From Syntrophothermus lipocalidus DSM 12680 (GTDB lineage Bacteria; Bacillota; Syntrophomonadia; Syntrophomonadales; Syntrophothermaceae): a stretch of DNA of 64,000 bases. The position numbers were made by a program, and so were the translations under genes. The DNA is taken from assembly GCF_000092405.1 (NCBI RefSeq), contig NC_014220.1:62001-126000 (forward strand). Direction: 5' to 3'. A model generated the notes under the pieces. The model worked only from the letters and a program-made list of their open reading frames with translations. It was not told the origin of the DNA and did not search any database. Position 1 is the first letter of the stretch; every line of letters starts with the position of its first letter. This document shows positions 43,007 through 51,919 of this stretch, in pieces.

Positions 43007-43978
43007 ATGGGTAGACCAGAAAAAATCAGTCTCAAAGAGGCGGCCAGTTTGATCAAAGACGGCGACCTGGTAGCTTTTAGCGGGTTTACTATCTGGCGCC
43101 GTCCGGTAGCCCTGTGTTACGAGTTAGTGAGGCAGGGCAGGAAGAATTTGCATTTGTTCGAGGTTCAAGGTGGCTTCCACAGCGACATGCTAGTTGGGGC
43201 CGGGTGTGTCAAAATATGGGAAGGCAGCTGGATGGGGCAGGAAATCCTAGGAAAAGTAGGAGAAAACCTGTCGCGCAAGCAGTGTGCGGGAGAGATCCTC
43301 ACCGAGGACTTCAGCCACGGTCATGCCGTTGCCCGCATAGTGGCAGGGTCTCTTGGGCTCCCCTTCTTTCCGACTGCCTTGGCTATGGGGACCGACATCC
43401 TCAATCCTAAGTACGATATGCTGGGGAATGCAGGTTTGAGAGACGGTTCCAATCCCAAGATACCGCGCAAGAAGTACGATGTCATGAAAGACCCGTTCTA
43501 TGACATGGGAGAGCTTTTACTGATGCCGGCTGTGAACCCCAATTGGGCCTTGATTTATGCTCCCTACGTCGGCACCGAAGGCACTGTAAGAGTGCTGGCT
43601 CAGAGTTACAATGACATGGACGTCATCAAAGCATCCGACAAGGTTATCGTGATCTGCGAAGAAATAGTGCCTGATGAATACCTCCGCCGAGAACCCGAAA
43701 GAAACATTGCCTCCGGATATGAGATCGACTATATAGTCGAGTGTCCGTGGGCAGCCCATCCCACCGGTTCCCAGTATTTCTATGATACCGATGCAGAGTT
43801 TCTGAGGAATTTCAATAAGGTACGGACTCAAGAAGAGTTTGATAAGTGGGCTGAGCAATGGATATTCAGCTGTGACAGTCATATGGACTACCTGAAGAAA
43901 CTCGGCGTTGAGCGTTTGGAAAGCTTGAGGGCTGGAGTATTGGGCTATTCTAGACGGGTGAAAAGGGGGAAGAGATAA
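43007..43978 (+). CDS. CoA-transferase subunit A (GctA-like, family I)
   Basis: A 323-residue alpha subunit of a family I CoA-transferase, with the N-terminal LIKDGDLVAFSGFTIWRRP segment and a central ALAMGTDILNPKYDM region as in glutaconate CoA-transferase A. The last ~60 residues form a helical extension. Such enzymes exchange CoA between an acyl-CoA and a free acid. Substrate cannot be read from the sequence; in a fatty-acid-oxidising syntroph it would activate the growth acid. RBS AGAGGGAGGG precedes the ATG. The B subunit follows with no gap. Confidence 0.85.
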   Translation: MGRPEKISLKEAASLIKDGDLVAFSGFTIWRRPVALCYELVRQGRKNLHLFEVQGGFHSDMLVGAGCVKIWEGSWMGQEILGKVGENLSRKQCAGEILTEDFSHGHAVARIVAGSLGLPFFPTALAMGTDILNPKYDMLGNAGLRDGSNPKIPRKKYDVMKDPFYDMGELLLMPAVNPNWALIYAPYVGTEGTVRVLAQSYNDMDVIKASDKVIVICEEIVPDEYLRREPERNIASGYEIDYIVECPWAAHPTGSQYFYDTDAEFLRNFNKVRTQEEFDKWAEQWIFSCDSHMDYLKKLGVERLESLRAGVLGYSRRVKRGKR

Positions 43979-44791
43979 ATGAGTGCTAAGACCGAATACG
44001 CAAAGCCAGGCGAATTCAAGCCGATAGATCTGTTAGCTGCTGCGGCGGCTAGAGAAGTAAAGGATGGGGACGTGGTGTTTGCCGGTACAGGGCTGCCGAT
44101 GTTGGCTATTACCTTGGCTCAGTACGAGCATGCGCCAAACGCGGTTTGCATATACGAAGCCGGGAGCATAGGAGGAAGACCCATTGACATACCGACTTCG
44201 GTAGGAGACGCTCGTTGTGCGTACCAGGCTTCGAAATCGGCTGGGTTGTTCGAGACTTTCTACGGGCAGTTGCACGCTGGTTATGTGGATCTCGGTTTCT
44301 TAGGCGGGGCGGAGATAGATAAGTACGGCAATGTCAATACCACGGTTGTTGGCGATTACGCTCGTCCTAAGAAGAGATTCAGCGGAAGCGGCGGCAACGC
44401 GGACATTAACTCCTTTGCTAGAAGGACCGTATTCATCATGGTTCAGGAAAAGCGCCGGTTTAACGAGCACGTCGACTATATAACCTCGCCCGGCTGGAGG
44501 ATTCCCAGGTGGCCGAGTGGGGAATTTGTTCATAAGAGAGAAATCTACGGAAAATTCTTCCACGGAGGGCCGGTAGCGGTCATTACGGATATGGCTATTT
44601 TCCGTTTCGATGAAGAAGGGCTAATGTATTTGGATACAGTGCATCCCGGGTTCAGCGTGGAAGACGTTAAGAACAACGTTTCTTTCGACCTGAATGTATC
44701 TAGGGTGAAGGGTGAAACCTTACCTCCAACCTACCATCAATTGGAACTGCTGTATACTAAGGTTGACCCAGAAGGGATATTCTTACCGTAA
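43979..44791 (+). CDS. CoA-transferase subunit B (GctB-like, family I)
   Basis: A 270-residue beta subunit. The catalytic glutamate that forms the acyl-CoA thioester intermediate is probably in CIYEAGSIGG (near 59). Other family features are GDVVFAGTGLPMLA (near 30), GGAEIDKYGNVNTT and GSGGNADINSFA. The ATG directly follows the alpha subunit's stop codon (TAA ATG), with ribosome site AAAAGGGGGAAG inside the alpha end. A strong terminator ends the two-gene operon. Confidence 0.88.
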   Translation: MSAKTEYAKPGEFKPIDLLAAAAAREVKDGDVVFAGTGLPMLAITLAQYEHAPNAVCIYEAGSIGGRPIDIPTSVGDARCAYQASKSAGLFETFYGQLHAGYVDLGFLGGAEIDKYGNVNTTVVGDYARPKKRFSGSGGNADINSFARRTVFIMVQEKRRFNEHVDYITSPGWRIPRWPSGEFVHKREIYGKFFHGGPVAVITDMAIFRFDEEGLMYLDTVHPGFSVEDVKNNVSFDLNVSRVKGETLPPTYHQLELLYTKVDPEGIFLP

Positions 44792-44824
44792 GTCAGGCTA
44801 AAGTATAAAAAAAGGCCCAAGTAT

Positions 44825-44851
44825 CCCCGGAAACGGCCGGGGAATTTTTTT
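44825..44851 (+). terminator. intrinsic terminator after the CoA-transferase genes
   Basis: A perfect stem CCCCGG / CCGGGG (44825-44830 with 44837-44842) and AAACGG loop are followed by AATTTTTTT. Confidence 0.9.
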
Positions 44852-44878
44852 GGCTTGATTCGCAAACCTGTAGAACGG

Positions 44879-44907
44879 GTTTAGATTCGAAGGAGTCTGG
44901 TAATACT
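44879..44907 (+). promoter_or_regulatory. candidate sigma-F promoter of spoIIR
   Basis: GTTTA (44879-44883), exactly 15 bases and GGTAATACT (44899-44907) match the sigma-F consensus GYWTA-N15-GGHNANHHT at every defined position. The spoIIR start is 25 bases downstream. Confidence 0.65.
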
Positions 44908-44932
44908 CAAAGGAAAAGAGGGTAAAGGGGTT

Positions 44933-45508
44933 TTGAACTTGCACCGCACATTGATAGTACTCTTGCTTTTCGGCACCCTTCTGGGATTGGTGAACATGGA
45001 GCAAATGAATCAAATCCAGGTATACAACCAGGTTCTCAGGCTGCACGTGATTGCCAACAGCGATTCCCGACAAGACCAAGCCTTGAAGCTGAAAGTCAAA
45101 GACAGGATTGTCACTTTGATGCGAAAAGAGCTGGACAACGTCCGGGATGTTGAAGAAGCAAGAAACCGGACACGTCAATGCTTGCCTTTGATTCAGAAAA
45201 CGGCGCAAGCGGAGATAAAAAACCAGGGATACGATTACCCCGTTCGCGTGTTGATGGGAGAGTATGAGTTCCCCACCAAGCTCTACGGGGATATGGTATT
45301 TCCCCAGGGGCGTTATGAAGCTGTAAGGGTAATTATCGGGGAGGGACGAGGACATAACTGGTGGTGCGTGCTGTTCCCGCCTTTGTGCCTGGTTTCTTCA
45401 CAGGATCAAGGTTTAACCCTGAATGCGGACTCTGCATATTCTGGATATGAAGTGAGACTGAAGCTGCGGGAAATTTGGAAGAAAGAGGTGCGGGTCACGA
45501 CTAATTAA
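44933..45508 (+). CDS. spoIIR: stage II sporulation protein R
   Basis: A 191-residue secreted protein. An N-terminal hydrophobic segment (about 5-21) is followed by the SpoIIR signature RLHVIANSDSRQDQALKLKVKD (near 36-57, quoted in part), GRYEAVRVIIGEGRG and the WWCVLFPPLC motif (near 143). SpoIIR is made in the forespore and crosses to trigger SpoIIGA, which processes pro-sigma-E in the mother cell. The start is TTG after AAAGGGG. The promoter upstream fits forespore sigma-F control. Confidence 0.93.
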   Translation: MNLHRTLIVLLLFGTLLGLVNMEQMNQIQVYNQVLRLHVIANSDSRQDQALKLKVKDRIVTLMRKELDNVRDVEEARNRTRQCLPLIQKTAQAEIKNQGYDYPVRVLMGEYEFPTKLYGDMVFPQGRYEAVRVIIGEGRGHNWWCVLFPPLCLVSSQDQGLTLNADSAYSGYEVRLKLREIWKKEVRVTTN

Positions 45509-45690
45509 GCCACAGATGCACACAGATTTTTGCAGATTTACACAGATAATTGTTAGGATTGGTCTAATAGTTGCCCAGGGGAGACCATTAGATTTTCCTT
45601 GCTTTAGTGGCAACACCTTGGGACATCGATGGGAGACTGCGAAGATTTCCTATTAAACTACATCTGTGAACATCTGTGTAAATCAGCCGG
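45509..45690. repeat. repeat unit bounded by inverted CAGAT/ATCTG copies
   Basis: The left end carries AGCCACAGATGCACACAGAT and a TTGCAGATTTACACAGAT segment. The right end carries CATCTGTGAACATCTGTGTA and AAATCAGCC, so the two ends are inverted copies about 110 bases apart. It lies between spoIIR and ispE. A similar but longer unit is at 51472-51852. Confidence 0.7.
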
Positions 45691-45870
45691 GCACTCAGCT
45701 TGGTTAAGTTGCAACATGTTATTAGGTTGTAGGACGAGTTTGTAGCTGATTTAGAGGTATGCTGAGTGCCGGGTCTGTGGCTCATTACTGGGGTCGGTGG
45801 ACTGGCGTTTTTTTTTGGGTACAATATAATTGAAGCTGTAGACAAAGCTGCGAATGAAGAAGGCAAGACC

Positions 45871-46785
45871 ATGCTCAAAACAGTGACAATAGAAGCACCG
45901 GCTAAGATAAACCTCACCCTTGATGTTAAGGGGCGGCGTCCCGACGGGTACCATGAAATCGAAACCGTAATGCACCAGATAGACTTGGTGGACAGAGTAT
46001 CCCTGCGAGTAAGTTCTGAGGGTATCAAGGTTACTGCCGATTCGCCTGAGCTCCCTTGCGCGGAAGACAACCTGGCTTTCCGGGCAGCTGTAGAGTTTTT
46101 TAGGCAAGTTGGTGCTACCGGCGGGGTCGAAGTATTCATCCACAAGAGGATCCCAGTAGGAGCCGGCCTTGCCGGGGGCAGCAGCGATGCGGCTGCTGTT
46201 ATAAAGGGGCTTAACCGGTTGTATGGGGACAGGCTTACACCGGATGAGATGCTGGATCTGGGGGCGAAGATAGGCTCCGACGTTCCGTTTTGTATTTTGG
46301 GGGGCACAGCTCTTGCCCGGGGGAGGGGAGAGATAGTCACACCGCTGTTCACTGATATGACGCTAGCTTTGGTGCTGGTAAAACCGGATTTTGCGGTCTC
46401 GACCAAAGAGGTTTACGAAAGGTTCGACAAAGTGCAGATTTTCGAGCGCCCCGATACAGACGAGGTGATGCGCGGGCTCTTGTGCAAAGACGTAGAAATG
46501 ATTTGTCGGGGAATGGGGAACGTCCTGGAAGCGGTTACGACTGCATGGTTTCCGGAGGTGGCCCGTATCAAACAGCGGATGAAAGGACTTGGGGCGATAG
46601 CGGCTCTGATGTCAGGAAGCGGTCCTAGCGTCTTTGGGGTGTTTCAAGAAGAAGGAGTAGCCAGGGAGGCTTTCGGCCGTTTCAAGCTCGAATACCGAGA
46701 GGTATACTTGACGAAGTCTTATAGAAAGGGTGAGGGAAAGGATGCCGGAAAGCAGACTGATTCCTGTGAAACTGGACACGTATAA
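45871..46785 (+). CDS. ispE: 4-diphosphocytidyl-2-C-methyl-D-erythritol kinase
   Basis: The ATG at 45871 is chosen because the family motif EAPAKINLTLDV starts within a few residues of it; an earlier in-frame ATG at 45766 adds 35 unrelated residues. With 304 residues it is a GHMP kinase: Lys/Asn in PAKINL, the ATP loop PVGAGLAGGSSDAAAV (near 94-109) and the C-terminal MSGSGPSVFGVF. It phosphorylates the 2-hydroxyl of CDP-methylerythritol in the MEP isoprenoid pathway. The last 44 bases overlap the next gene. A TATAAT is present at 45825. Confidence 0.93.
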   Translation: MLKTVTIEAPAKINLTLDVKGRRPDGYHEIETVMHQIDLVDRVSLRVSSEGIKVTADSPELPCAEDNLAFRAAVEFFRQVGATGGVEVFIHKRIPVGAGLAGGSSDAAAVIKGLNRLYGDRLTPDEMLDLGAKIGSDVPFCILGGTALARGRGEIVTPLFTDMTLALVLVKPDFAVSTKEVYERFDKVQIFERPDTDEVMRGLLCKDVEMICRGMGNVLEAVTTAWFPEVARIKQRMKGLGAIAALMSGSGPSVFGVFQEEGVAREAFGRFKLEYREVYLTKSYRKGEGKDAGKQTDSCETGHV

Positions 46786-47434
46786 GCCTTTACGCGAGGT
46801 AGTGTTCGAAACCCTCCGGGAAGCTATTATCAACGGGACTCTCAAGCCCGGAGAAAGAATGATGGAGATTCAATTGGCTGAACAACTCGGTGTTTCCCGC
46901 ACGCCGGTGAGAGAGGCTATAAGGAAGCTGGAACTTGAGGGGTTCGTGGTCATGATCCCTCGCAAAGGGGCATACGTTGCGGGCATTTCTTTAAAGGACA
47001 TCGCCGATGTTTTTGAGGTTAGGGCAGCCATGGAAGCACTGGCCGCCGGGTTGGCGGCGGAGCGGATTACCGCTGAAGAATTGGAGGAAATGGAAAGGTT
47101 GTTGGTACGAATCGGTGAGCATATCGAGGCCAATCGTTTGGAAGAAGTGGTGGAAATGGATACCCTTTTCCATGAGGCTTTGTACAAGGCCAGCCGCAAC
47201 CTAAAACTAGAACAAATACTTCAAAACCTGCGGGAACAGATACAGCGTTTTCGCAGTACTTCTTTGGCTTTTCCAGGACGGATGAAAGAAGCCTTGGAAG
47301 AACACAAGAAGATAGTGGAAGCTATTTCTGACAGGAATACAGCTTTGGCCCAACAGTTGGCTCAGGAACACATAGAGAACGCGGAGAACAGCATGCTGGA
47401 GGCATTGCGCAGGAACGGTTTCGACCTCAAGTAA
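46742..47434 (+). CDS. GntR-family (FadR-type, FCD domain) transcriptional regulator
   Basis: The ATG at 46742 is preferred over the GTG at 46730 because GAGGGAAAGG lies just before it. The 230-residue protein has an N-terminal winged helix (about 15-80; REAIINGTLKPGERM, VSRTPVREAIRKLE) and an all-helical FCD domain (about 90-220) with likely metal-binding Asp/His residues (MDTLFHEALYKAS, EEHKKIVEAI). The effector may be a small acid. It overlaps ispE and precedes the nucleotidyltransferase gene. Confidence 0.9.
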   Translation: MPESRLIPVKLDTYKPLREVVFETLREAIINGTLKPGERMMEIQLAEQLGVSRTPVREAIRKLELEGFVVMIPRKGAYVAGISLKDIADVFEVRAAMEALAAGLAAERITAEELEEMERLLVRIGEHIEANRLEEVVEMDTLFHEALYKASRNLKLEQILQNLREQIQRFRSTSLAFPGRMKEALEEHKKIVEAISDRNTALAQQLAQEHIENAENSMLEALRRNGFDLK

Positions 47435-47450
47435 ACTGGGGGTGAATTGC

Positions 47451-48224
47451 ATGCAGGAATACGATGCAGTAATCCTAGCAGGGGGGGTTAACTCGGCCGA
47501 ATTAAGAAAGTATGCCCCTTATGACAGTGAAGCGTTGATCGTCATCGGCAGGTATCCCATGGTTTACTACGTTTACCGTGCGGTCCGGGCGTCGCAACGG
47601 ATAAGAAACATAGTAATAGTTGGGCCGAAACAGTCTCTGCAGGAAATATTTAAGAAGGAAAACAACCTCCGTTTTGCTGAACCTGGGCAGGATTCTATAG
47701 ACAGCTTGGCCAATGGAATCGAAGTGCTGGAGGGGTCCGGGATTACGGACCGAGTACTGGTACTGCCTACGGATATCCCCTTTATCACGGCCGAAGCTAT
47801 AGATGATTTCATTTCTAGGTGTGAGGGAGAAGAAGCTGATTTTTTTTATTCAATAGTTAACCGAGAGGTGAATGAGAAAAGGTTTCCAGGAGTGAAGCGG
47901 ACCTACGTGAGGCTGAAAGAAGGTGTTTTCACAGGGGGCAACCTGTTTGTGATAAAGAGCGATAAGATCGCAAGCTGTGTGGCCTTGGCCAAGCAGTTTG
48001 TGGCCCGCCGCAAGAACCCGTTCCAGATGGCTCGCCTTTTGGGCTTAGGCCTGGCTTGGAAGTATTTGACTCGCCGTCTTACTATTCCCGATGCCGAAGC
48101 CAGATTCTATCGGGTTGTAGGTATTCGAGGGCGGGCTGTAATATCTCCGTTTGCCGAAGTGGGAGTGGATGTAGACAAGCCCAGCGATCTCTGGCTGGCT
48201 GAAAGGATATTAGGTGTGGGATAA
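47451..48224 (+). CDS. MobA-like NTP transferase domain protein
   Basis: The ATG at 47451 follows GGGGGTG by six bases. The 257-residue protein has a nucleotidyltransferase fold: YDAVILAGGVNS (near 4-15), a PMVYYVYRAVRAS segment, VLVLPTDIPFIT with the metal-binding Asp (near 104), then GVFTGGNLFVI. It lacks the usual Lys after LAGG. The C-terminal ~90 residues are not a hexapeptide repeat. The substrate is unknown. It precedes glmU by 26 bases. Confidence 0.75.
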   Translation: MQEYDAVILAGGVNSAELRKYAPYDSEALIVIGRYPMVYYVYRAVRASQRIRNIVIVGPKQSLQEIFKKENNLRFAEPGQDSIDSLANGIEVLEGSGITDRVLVLPTDIPFITAEAIDDFISRCEGEEADFFYSIVNREVNEKRFPGVKRTYVRLKEGVFTGGNLFVIKSDKIASCVALAKQFVARRKNPFQMARLLGLGLAWKYLTRRLTIPDAEARFYRVVGIRGRAVISPFAEVGVDVDKPSDLWLAERILGVG

Positions 48225-48250
48225 CAGAAGTCGATAACGGGGTGAGGGGA

Positions 48251-49630
48251 TTGGCAGAGATTGCGGTTATTTTGGCCGCGGGTAAAGGCGTAAGGATGAA
48301 GTCTAACTTGCCTAAAGTAATGCATAAGGTTGCAGGTCAGCCTATGGTCCTGCATGTGGTAACCGCGGCCCGCAGGGCGGGTTTAAACAGGGCGGTCTTA
48401 GTGGTGGGACACGGGCGTGAACAACTGGAGAACGAGCTGGCCGACAGGGGTCTGGAGTTCGTGGTCCAGGACGAGCAGCTAGGAACAGGACATGCTCTGA
48501 TGCAGGCGGAAAGACTGATTGCCCCTTCCGATACTGTGATGGTGCTGTGCGGAGATACTCCTCTTCTTCGGGCAGAAACTCTCCAGGCCCTGCTCGAACA
48601 CCATCGGGGCCAAGGGGCAACGGCTACGGTTTTGAGCACGAGGCTATCCGATCCCACCGGGTACGGGAGGATTGTCCGCGACCGTGAAGGGAGGCTGGAA
48701 CGGATAGTCGAGGAGAAAGATGCTCCGCCCGAAATCAAGGCTATTGATGAAATCAATTCGGGACTTTACTGTTTTCAGGCACAAGCGGTGTTCGAAGCCT
48801 TGAAAGAGATAAAACCGGACAATGCGCAGGGAGAATACTACTTGACCGATGTGCTTCCGGTGATGATTAAAAACGGGTTGCAGGTAGAAGTTTTCTTGCA
48901 TTCTGATGCAGAAGAAGTGCACGGCATAAATGACAGGATCCAGCTGGCTTACGCCGAAAAGGTTTTGAGGCGGAGAAAAAACCAGGAACTGATGAGAAAC
49001 GGGGTAAGCATGATGGATCCGGACTCCACGTTTATCGACATGCAGGTTGAAGTGGGGCCTGACACCTTAATCTACCCATTCACGTTTATCGAAGGTAACA
49101 CCCGTATTGGCAGCAACTGCGTCATAGGTCCGGGTACTCACATAATCGATTCGGTGATCGCGGATGGGGTCAGGATAGAGAGGTCCAAGCTGTTGGAGTG
49201 CGAAATAGGCGAAGGCTGCAATATAGGACCGTTCGGATATATAAGGCCGGGGACGGTGCTCAAGAGAGGGGTCAAGGTAGGAGATTTTGTGGAGATAAAG
49301 AAGTCGGTCATCGACGAAGGCAGCAAAGTTCCACACCTGGCTTATGTGGGAGATGCCCAGGTGGGGAAAAGGGTTAACATAGGGGCCGGAACCATCACCT
49401 GTAACTACGATGGAAAAAACAAGTACGTTACGGTTATCGAAGATGACGCTTTTATCGGTAGCAATACTAATCTGGTAGCGCCGGTAAAGATCGGGCGGGG
49501 AGCGACAACCGGTGCCGGTTCGACGATAACCAAAGAAGTACCTCCTGAGACTTTGGCGGTGGAGAGGGCCAGACAAAAAAATATTGGCGGGTGGGCAAAG
49601 AGGAAAAACCAGGCCCACGACGAAGGATAA
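48251..49630 (+). CDS. glmU: bifunctional UDP-N-acetylglucosamine pyrophosphorylase/glucosamine-1-phosphate N-acetyltransferase
   Basis: Start TTG 48251 is preferred because GGGGTGAGGGG lies directly before it; a GTG at 48242 would add three residues. The 459-residue protein has an N-terminal uridylyltransferase domain ([18 protein letters not shown] near 8-25; VLCGDTPLL near 97) and a C-terminal left-handed beta-helix of hexapeptide repeats (about 255-445) with [17 protein letters not shown]. GlmU makes UDP-GlcNAc for peptidoglycan and wall polymers. It forms an operon with prs downstream. Confidence 0.95.
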   Translation: MAEIAVILAAGKGVRMKSNLPKVMHKVAGQPMVLHVVTAARRAGLNRAVLVVGHGREQLENELADRGLEFVVQDEQLGTGHALMQAERLIAPSDTVMVLCGDTPLLRAETLQALLEHHRGQGATATVLSTRLSDPTGYGRIVRDREGRLERIVEEKDAPPEIKAIDEINSGLYCFQAQAVFEALKEIKPDNAQGEYYLTDVLPVMIKNGLQVEVFLHSDAEEVHGINDRIQLAYAEKVLRRRKNQELMRNGVSMMDPDSTFIDMQVEVGPDTLIYPFTFIEGNTRIGSNCVIGPGTHIIDSVIADGVRIERSKLLECEIGEGCNIGPFGYIRPGTVLKRGVKVGDFVEIKKSVIDEGSKVPHLAYVGDAQVGKRVNIGAGTITCNYDGKNKYVTVIEDDAFIGSNTNLVAPVKIGRGATTGAGSTITKEVPPETLAVERARQKNIGGWAKRKNQAHDEG

Positions 49631-49649
49631 GGTGGGAGGGAGGAAAATC

Positions 49650-50600
49650 ATGAATGCTTCCAGATGGAGGATGAAACTCTTTACGGGGACCGCTCATGTT
49701 TGTCTGGCCCAAGAGGTAGCCGATTACTTAGGAATCCACGTCGGCGATGCCAAGGTCAAAAGATTCATAGACGGTGAGATCAGCGTAGCCATAGATGAAA
49801 GCGTGCGCGGGGTCGACGTTTTTGTACTCCAACCCACTTGTCCCCCTGCTAACGAGAATCTGATGGAGCTTTTGATAATGATCGACGCCTTTCGCCGGGC
49901 ATCGGCCGCGCGCATCAATGCCGTTATTCCCTATTACGGGTATGCCCGTCAAGATCGAAAAACCAGAGCTCGGGATCCCATCACTGCCAAGTTGGTGTCG
50001 AATCTTATAACCACGGCCGGAGCTGACCGCGTAGTAACGGTTGACCTTCACGCCGGGCAGATCCAGGGGTTTTTTGATATCCCTGTGGATCACCTGCTGG
50101 GAGTGCCCACCATCGCGGAGTATTTCAAGAATAAAGGGTTGGGAACGGACGCGGTGGTGCTGTCGCCTGATGTAGGGGGGGTCAGGAGAGCCCGGGACCT
50201 GGCCGAACGGTTAGGGGCGACCATCGCTATTATAGATAAAAGGCGACCGGAGCCTAACGTATCGGAGATCATGAACGTTATCGGCGATGTGGCCGGCAAG
50301 CAGGTTATCATCATAGACGATATCATAGACACCGGAGGAACCATAGCCAGTGCAGCCAAGGTTATGACTGACATGGGTAGTAAAGAGGTATATGTTTGCT
50401 GCACCCATCCGGTCTTTTCGGGGCCAGCCATAGAACGCATGAGGGAGGCCCCGATAAAAGAGATCGTTATCACCAACACCATACCCGTTCCTCCGGAGAA
50501 GAAGCTGCCCAATATGGTGATTCTTTCCATGGCTCCCCTTATCGGCGAAGCCATAATACGTATTCACGAAGACCTTTCGGTCAGCAAGCTTTTTGATTGA
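49650..50600 (+). CDS. prs: ribose-phosphate diphosphokinase
   Basis: The ATG at 49650 follows GGGAGGAAAA. The 316-residue PRPP synthetase has [12 protein letters not shown] (flexible loop, near 100), [18 protein letters not shown] (near 130) and the PRPP-binding [14 protein letters not shown] (near 215). It makes PRPP for nucleotide, His and Trp synthesis. Its order after glmU matches Bacillus (gcaD-prs), but no ctc gene follows. Confidence 0.96.
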   Translation: MNASRWRMKLFTGTAHVCLAQEVADYLGIHVGDAKVKRFIDGEISVAIDESVRGVDVFVLQPTCPPANENLMELLIMIDAFRRASAARINAVIPYYGYARQDRKTRARDPITAKLVSNLITTAGADRVVTVDLHAGQIQGFFDIPVDHLLGVPTIAEYFKNKGLGTDAVVLSPDVGGVRRARDLAERLGATIAIIDKRRPEPNVSEIMNVIGDVAGKQVIIIDDIIDTGGTIASAAKVMTDMGSKEVYVCCTHPVFSGPAIERMREAPIKEIVITNTIPVPPEKKLPNMVILSMAPLIGEAIIRIHEDLSVSKLFD

Positions 50601-50669
50601 AGCTCATCGAGGCAGGGCCTTACCGTTTTCTGTTTTTCTAGTATTCTCAGGAGGTTCGGAGGGGGAGCA

Positions 50670-51245
50670 GTGAAACTGGTAGTCGGGTTGGGGAATCCGG
50701 GGAAGGAGTATCAGGGGACCCGCCATAACCTGGGTTTCATGGTGGTGGAAGAACTGGTCCGCCGCCACGGGGTTAAGAGACAGGAATACAAACACAGCTC
50801 GGTTATGGCTTGGCTGGAGTGCCATGGAGAAGAGGTGGTGGTAGCCAAGCCTCTTACATATATGAACCGTTCCGGACAAGCGGTAAAACCTTTAGTGTCA
50901 GCATTAAAGCTGAATCTGGAAGATGTCTTGGTAATATGCGATGACCTAGATCTGGAAACCGGGCGAATTCGTATTCGCCCCCGTGGGGGTTCGGGAGGCC
51001 ACCGGGGGTTGGCCTCGGTGATTAGCAGCTTGGGAACCGAAGAGTTCGCCCGCTTGCGAGTGGGTATCGGAAGACCCCCCACGGGAGAAGATGTTATCGA
51101 CTATGTGCTGGATGGCTTTACGGCGAGCGAGACAGAGACAATGGCCCGGGCCATAGCTCGCGCTGCAGACGCGGTGGAGACGTGGATAGGGCAGGGCATA
51201 GAAAAGGCCATGAATACGTATAATTTTTCAGAAAGATGTGAATAA
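50670..51245 (+). CDS. pth: peptidyl-tRNA hydrolase
   Basis: A 191-residue Pth with the GLGNPGKEYQGTRHNLGF start (catalytic His near 20), TYMNRSG near 65, the Asp of CDDLDL near 94 and GGHRGLASV near 110. It releases tRNA from peptidyl-tRNA dropped by stalled ribosomes (spoVC in Bacillus). A GTG start after GGAGGGGGAG is used. The Fin gene follows. Confidence 0.95.
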   Translation: MKLVVGLGNPGKEYQGTRHNLGFMVVEELVRRHGVKRQEYKHSSVMAWLECHGEEVVVAKPLTYMNRSGQAVKPLVSALKLNLEDVLVICDDLDLETGRIRIRPRGGSGGHRGLASVISSLGTEEFARLRVGIGRPPTGEDVIDYVLDGFTASETETMARAIARAADAVETWIGQGIEKAMNTYNFSERCE

Positions 51246-51300
51246 CCTTTGCCCCCAGCCTGCCAACCTATAAGCAAACGAGCTTAAGGGGTTGGGTTAG

Positions 51301-51465
51301 GTGAAGGTGTACTATGTTTGTGAATGTTGTGATAAGGTCTACGCTGAGCTGGAGATCGAAGGTGAAGGTTATACGCAGGTAAGCGGGTTATGCGCGGAAT
51401 GCCTCGAGGAGATAGGCGGCGGGTCCGATTTATTTTCTATCAGTAGTCAGTGGTTCTATAACTGA
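51301..51465 (+). CDS. fin: anti-sigma-F factor Fin-like zinc protein
   Basis: A 54-residue ORF starting at GTG 51301 after AAGGGG. Two Cys pairs are present: CECC near 7-10 and LCAECLEEI near 36, as expected for a small zinc-binding Fin (YabK). Its place exactly between pth and mfd is that of Bacillus fin, which inhibits sigma-F late in forespore development. The assignment rests on position, size and the Cys pairs. Confidence 0.8.
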   Translation: MKVYYVCECCDKVYAELEIEGEGYTQVSGLCAECLEEIGGGSDLFSISSQWFYN

Positions 51466-51471
51466 GCCTGA

Positions 51472-51852
51472 GCCACAGATGCACAGCCACAGATGGACAC
51501 AGATTAGGAGATATTCTTAGACGCAGAATGACGCAGATTTTCAATGATTAACGCGGAAACTGACCTTGAATTAGCCGAAATTGTAAGTGGATGCGAGCAA
51601 TGAGTTGCAAGCCGCAAGCGCGGTGACAAAGCTGGCTAGTCTTTCCTGAACTGTTCTATTGTTTTCATTCTCTGGTAGGGACACTTTTTGGTGTCGTAAG
51701 GGTCTGTATGCGTGTGCCGTACTGCAACGATTGACACCCTCTTCCGGTAATGTTATTAAATAGCAATTAGAGTTAAATCAGCGTCAATCTGCGTCTGATA
51801 GTCCTAATAATCAGTGTTAATCAGTGTCGTATCTGTGTTAATCTGTGGCTGG
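51472..51852. repeat. large intergenic repeat unit bounded by inverted CAGAT/ATCTG copies
   Basis: The left end holds CCACAGATGCACAGCCACAG and ACACAGATTA, then ACGCAGAATGACGCAGATTT. The right end holds AATCAGCGTCAATCTGCGTC, AATCAGTGTTAATCAGTGTC and ATCTGTGTTAATCTGTGGCT. The outer parts are inverted copies, about 380 bases apart, with a non-coding centre. No ORF in it looks like a transposase. Confidence 0.7.
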
Positions 51853-51919
51853 GGTTTGTAGTGGAGGCCCTTAGAAAAGGGCGTCCACTTTTCGGCATTG
51901 CAACAATGGAGGGTTAACT

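Noticed and set aside
45509-45690. Repeats considered as a CRISPR array
   Set aside because: The repeated words are short, imperfect, and in inverted rather than regularly spaced direct order, and no cas gene is near.
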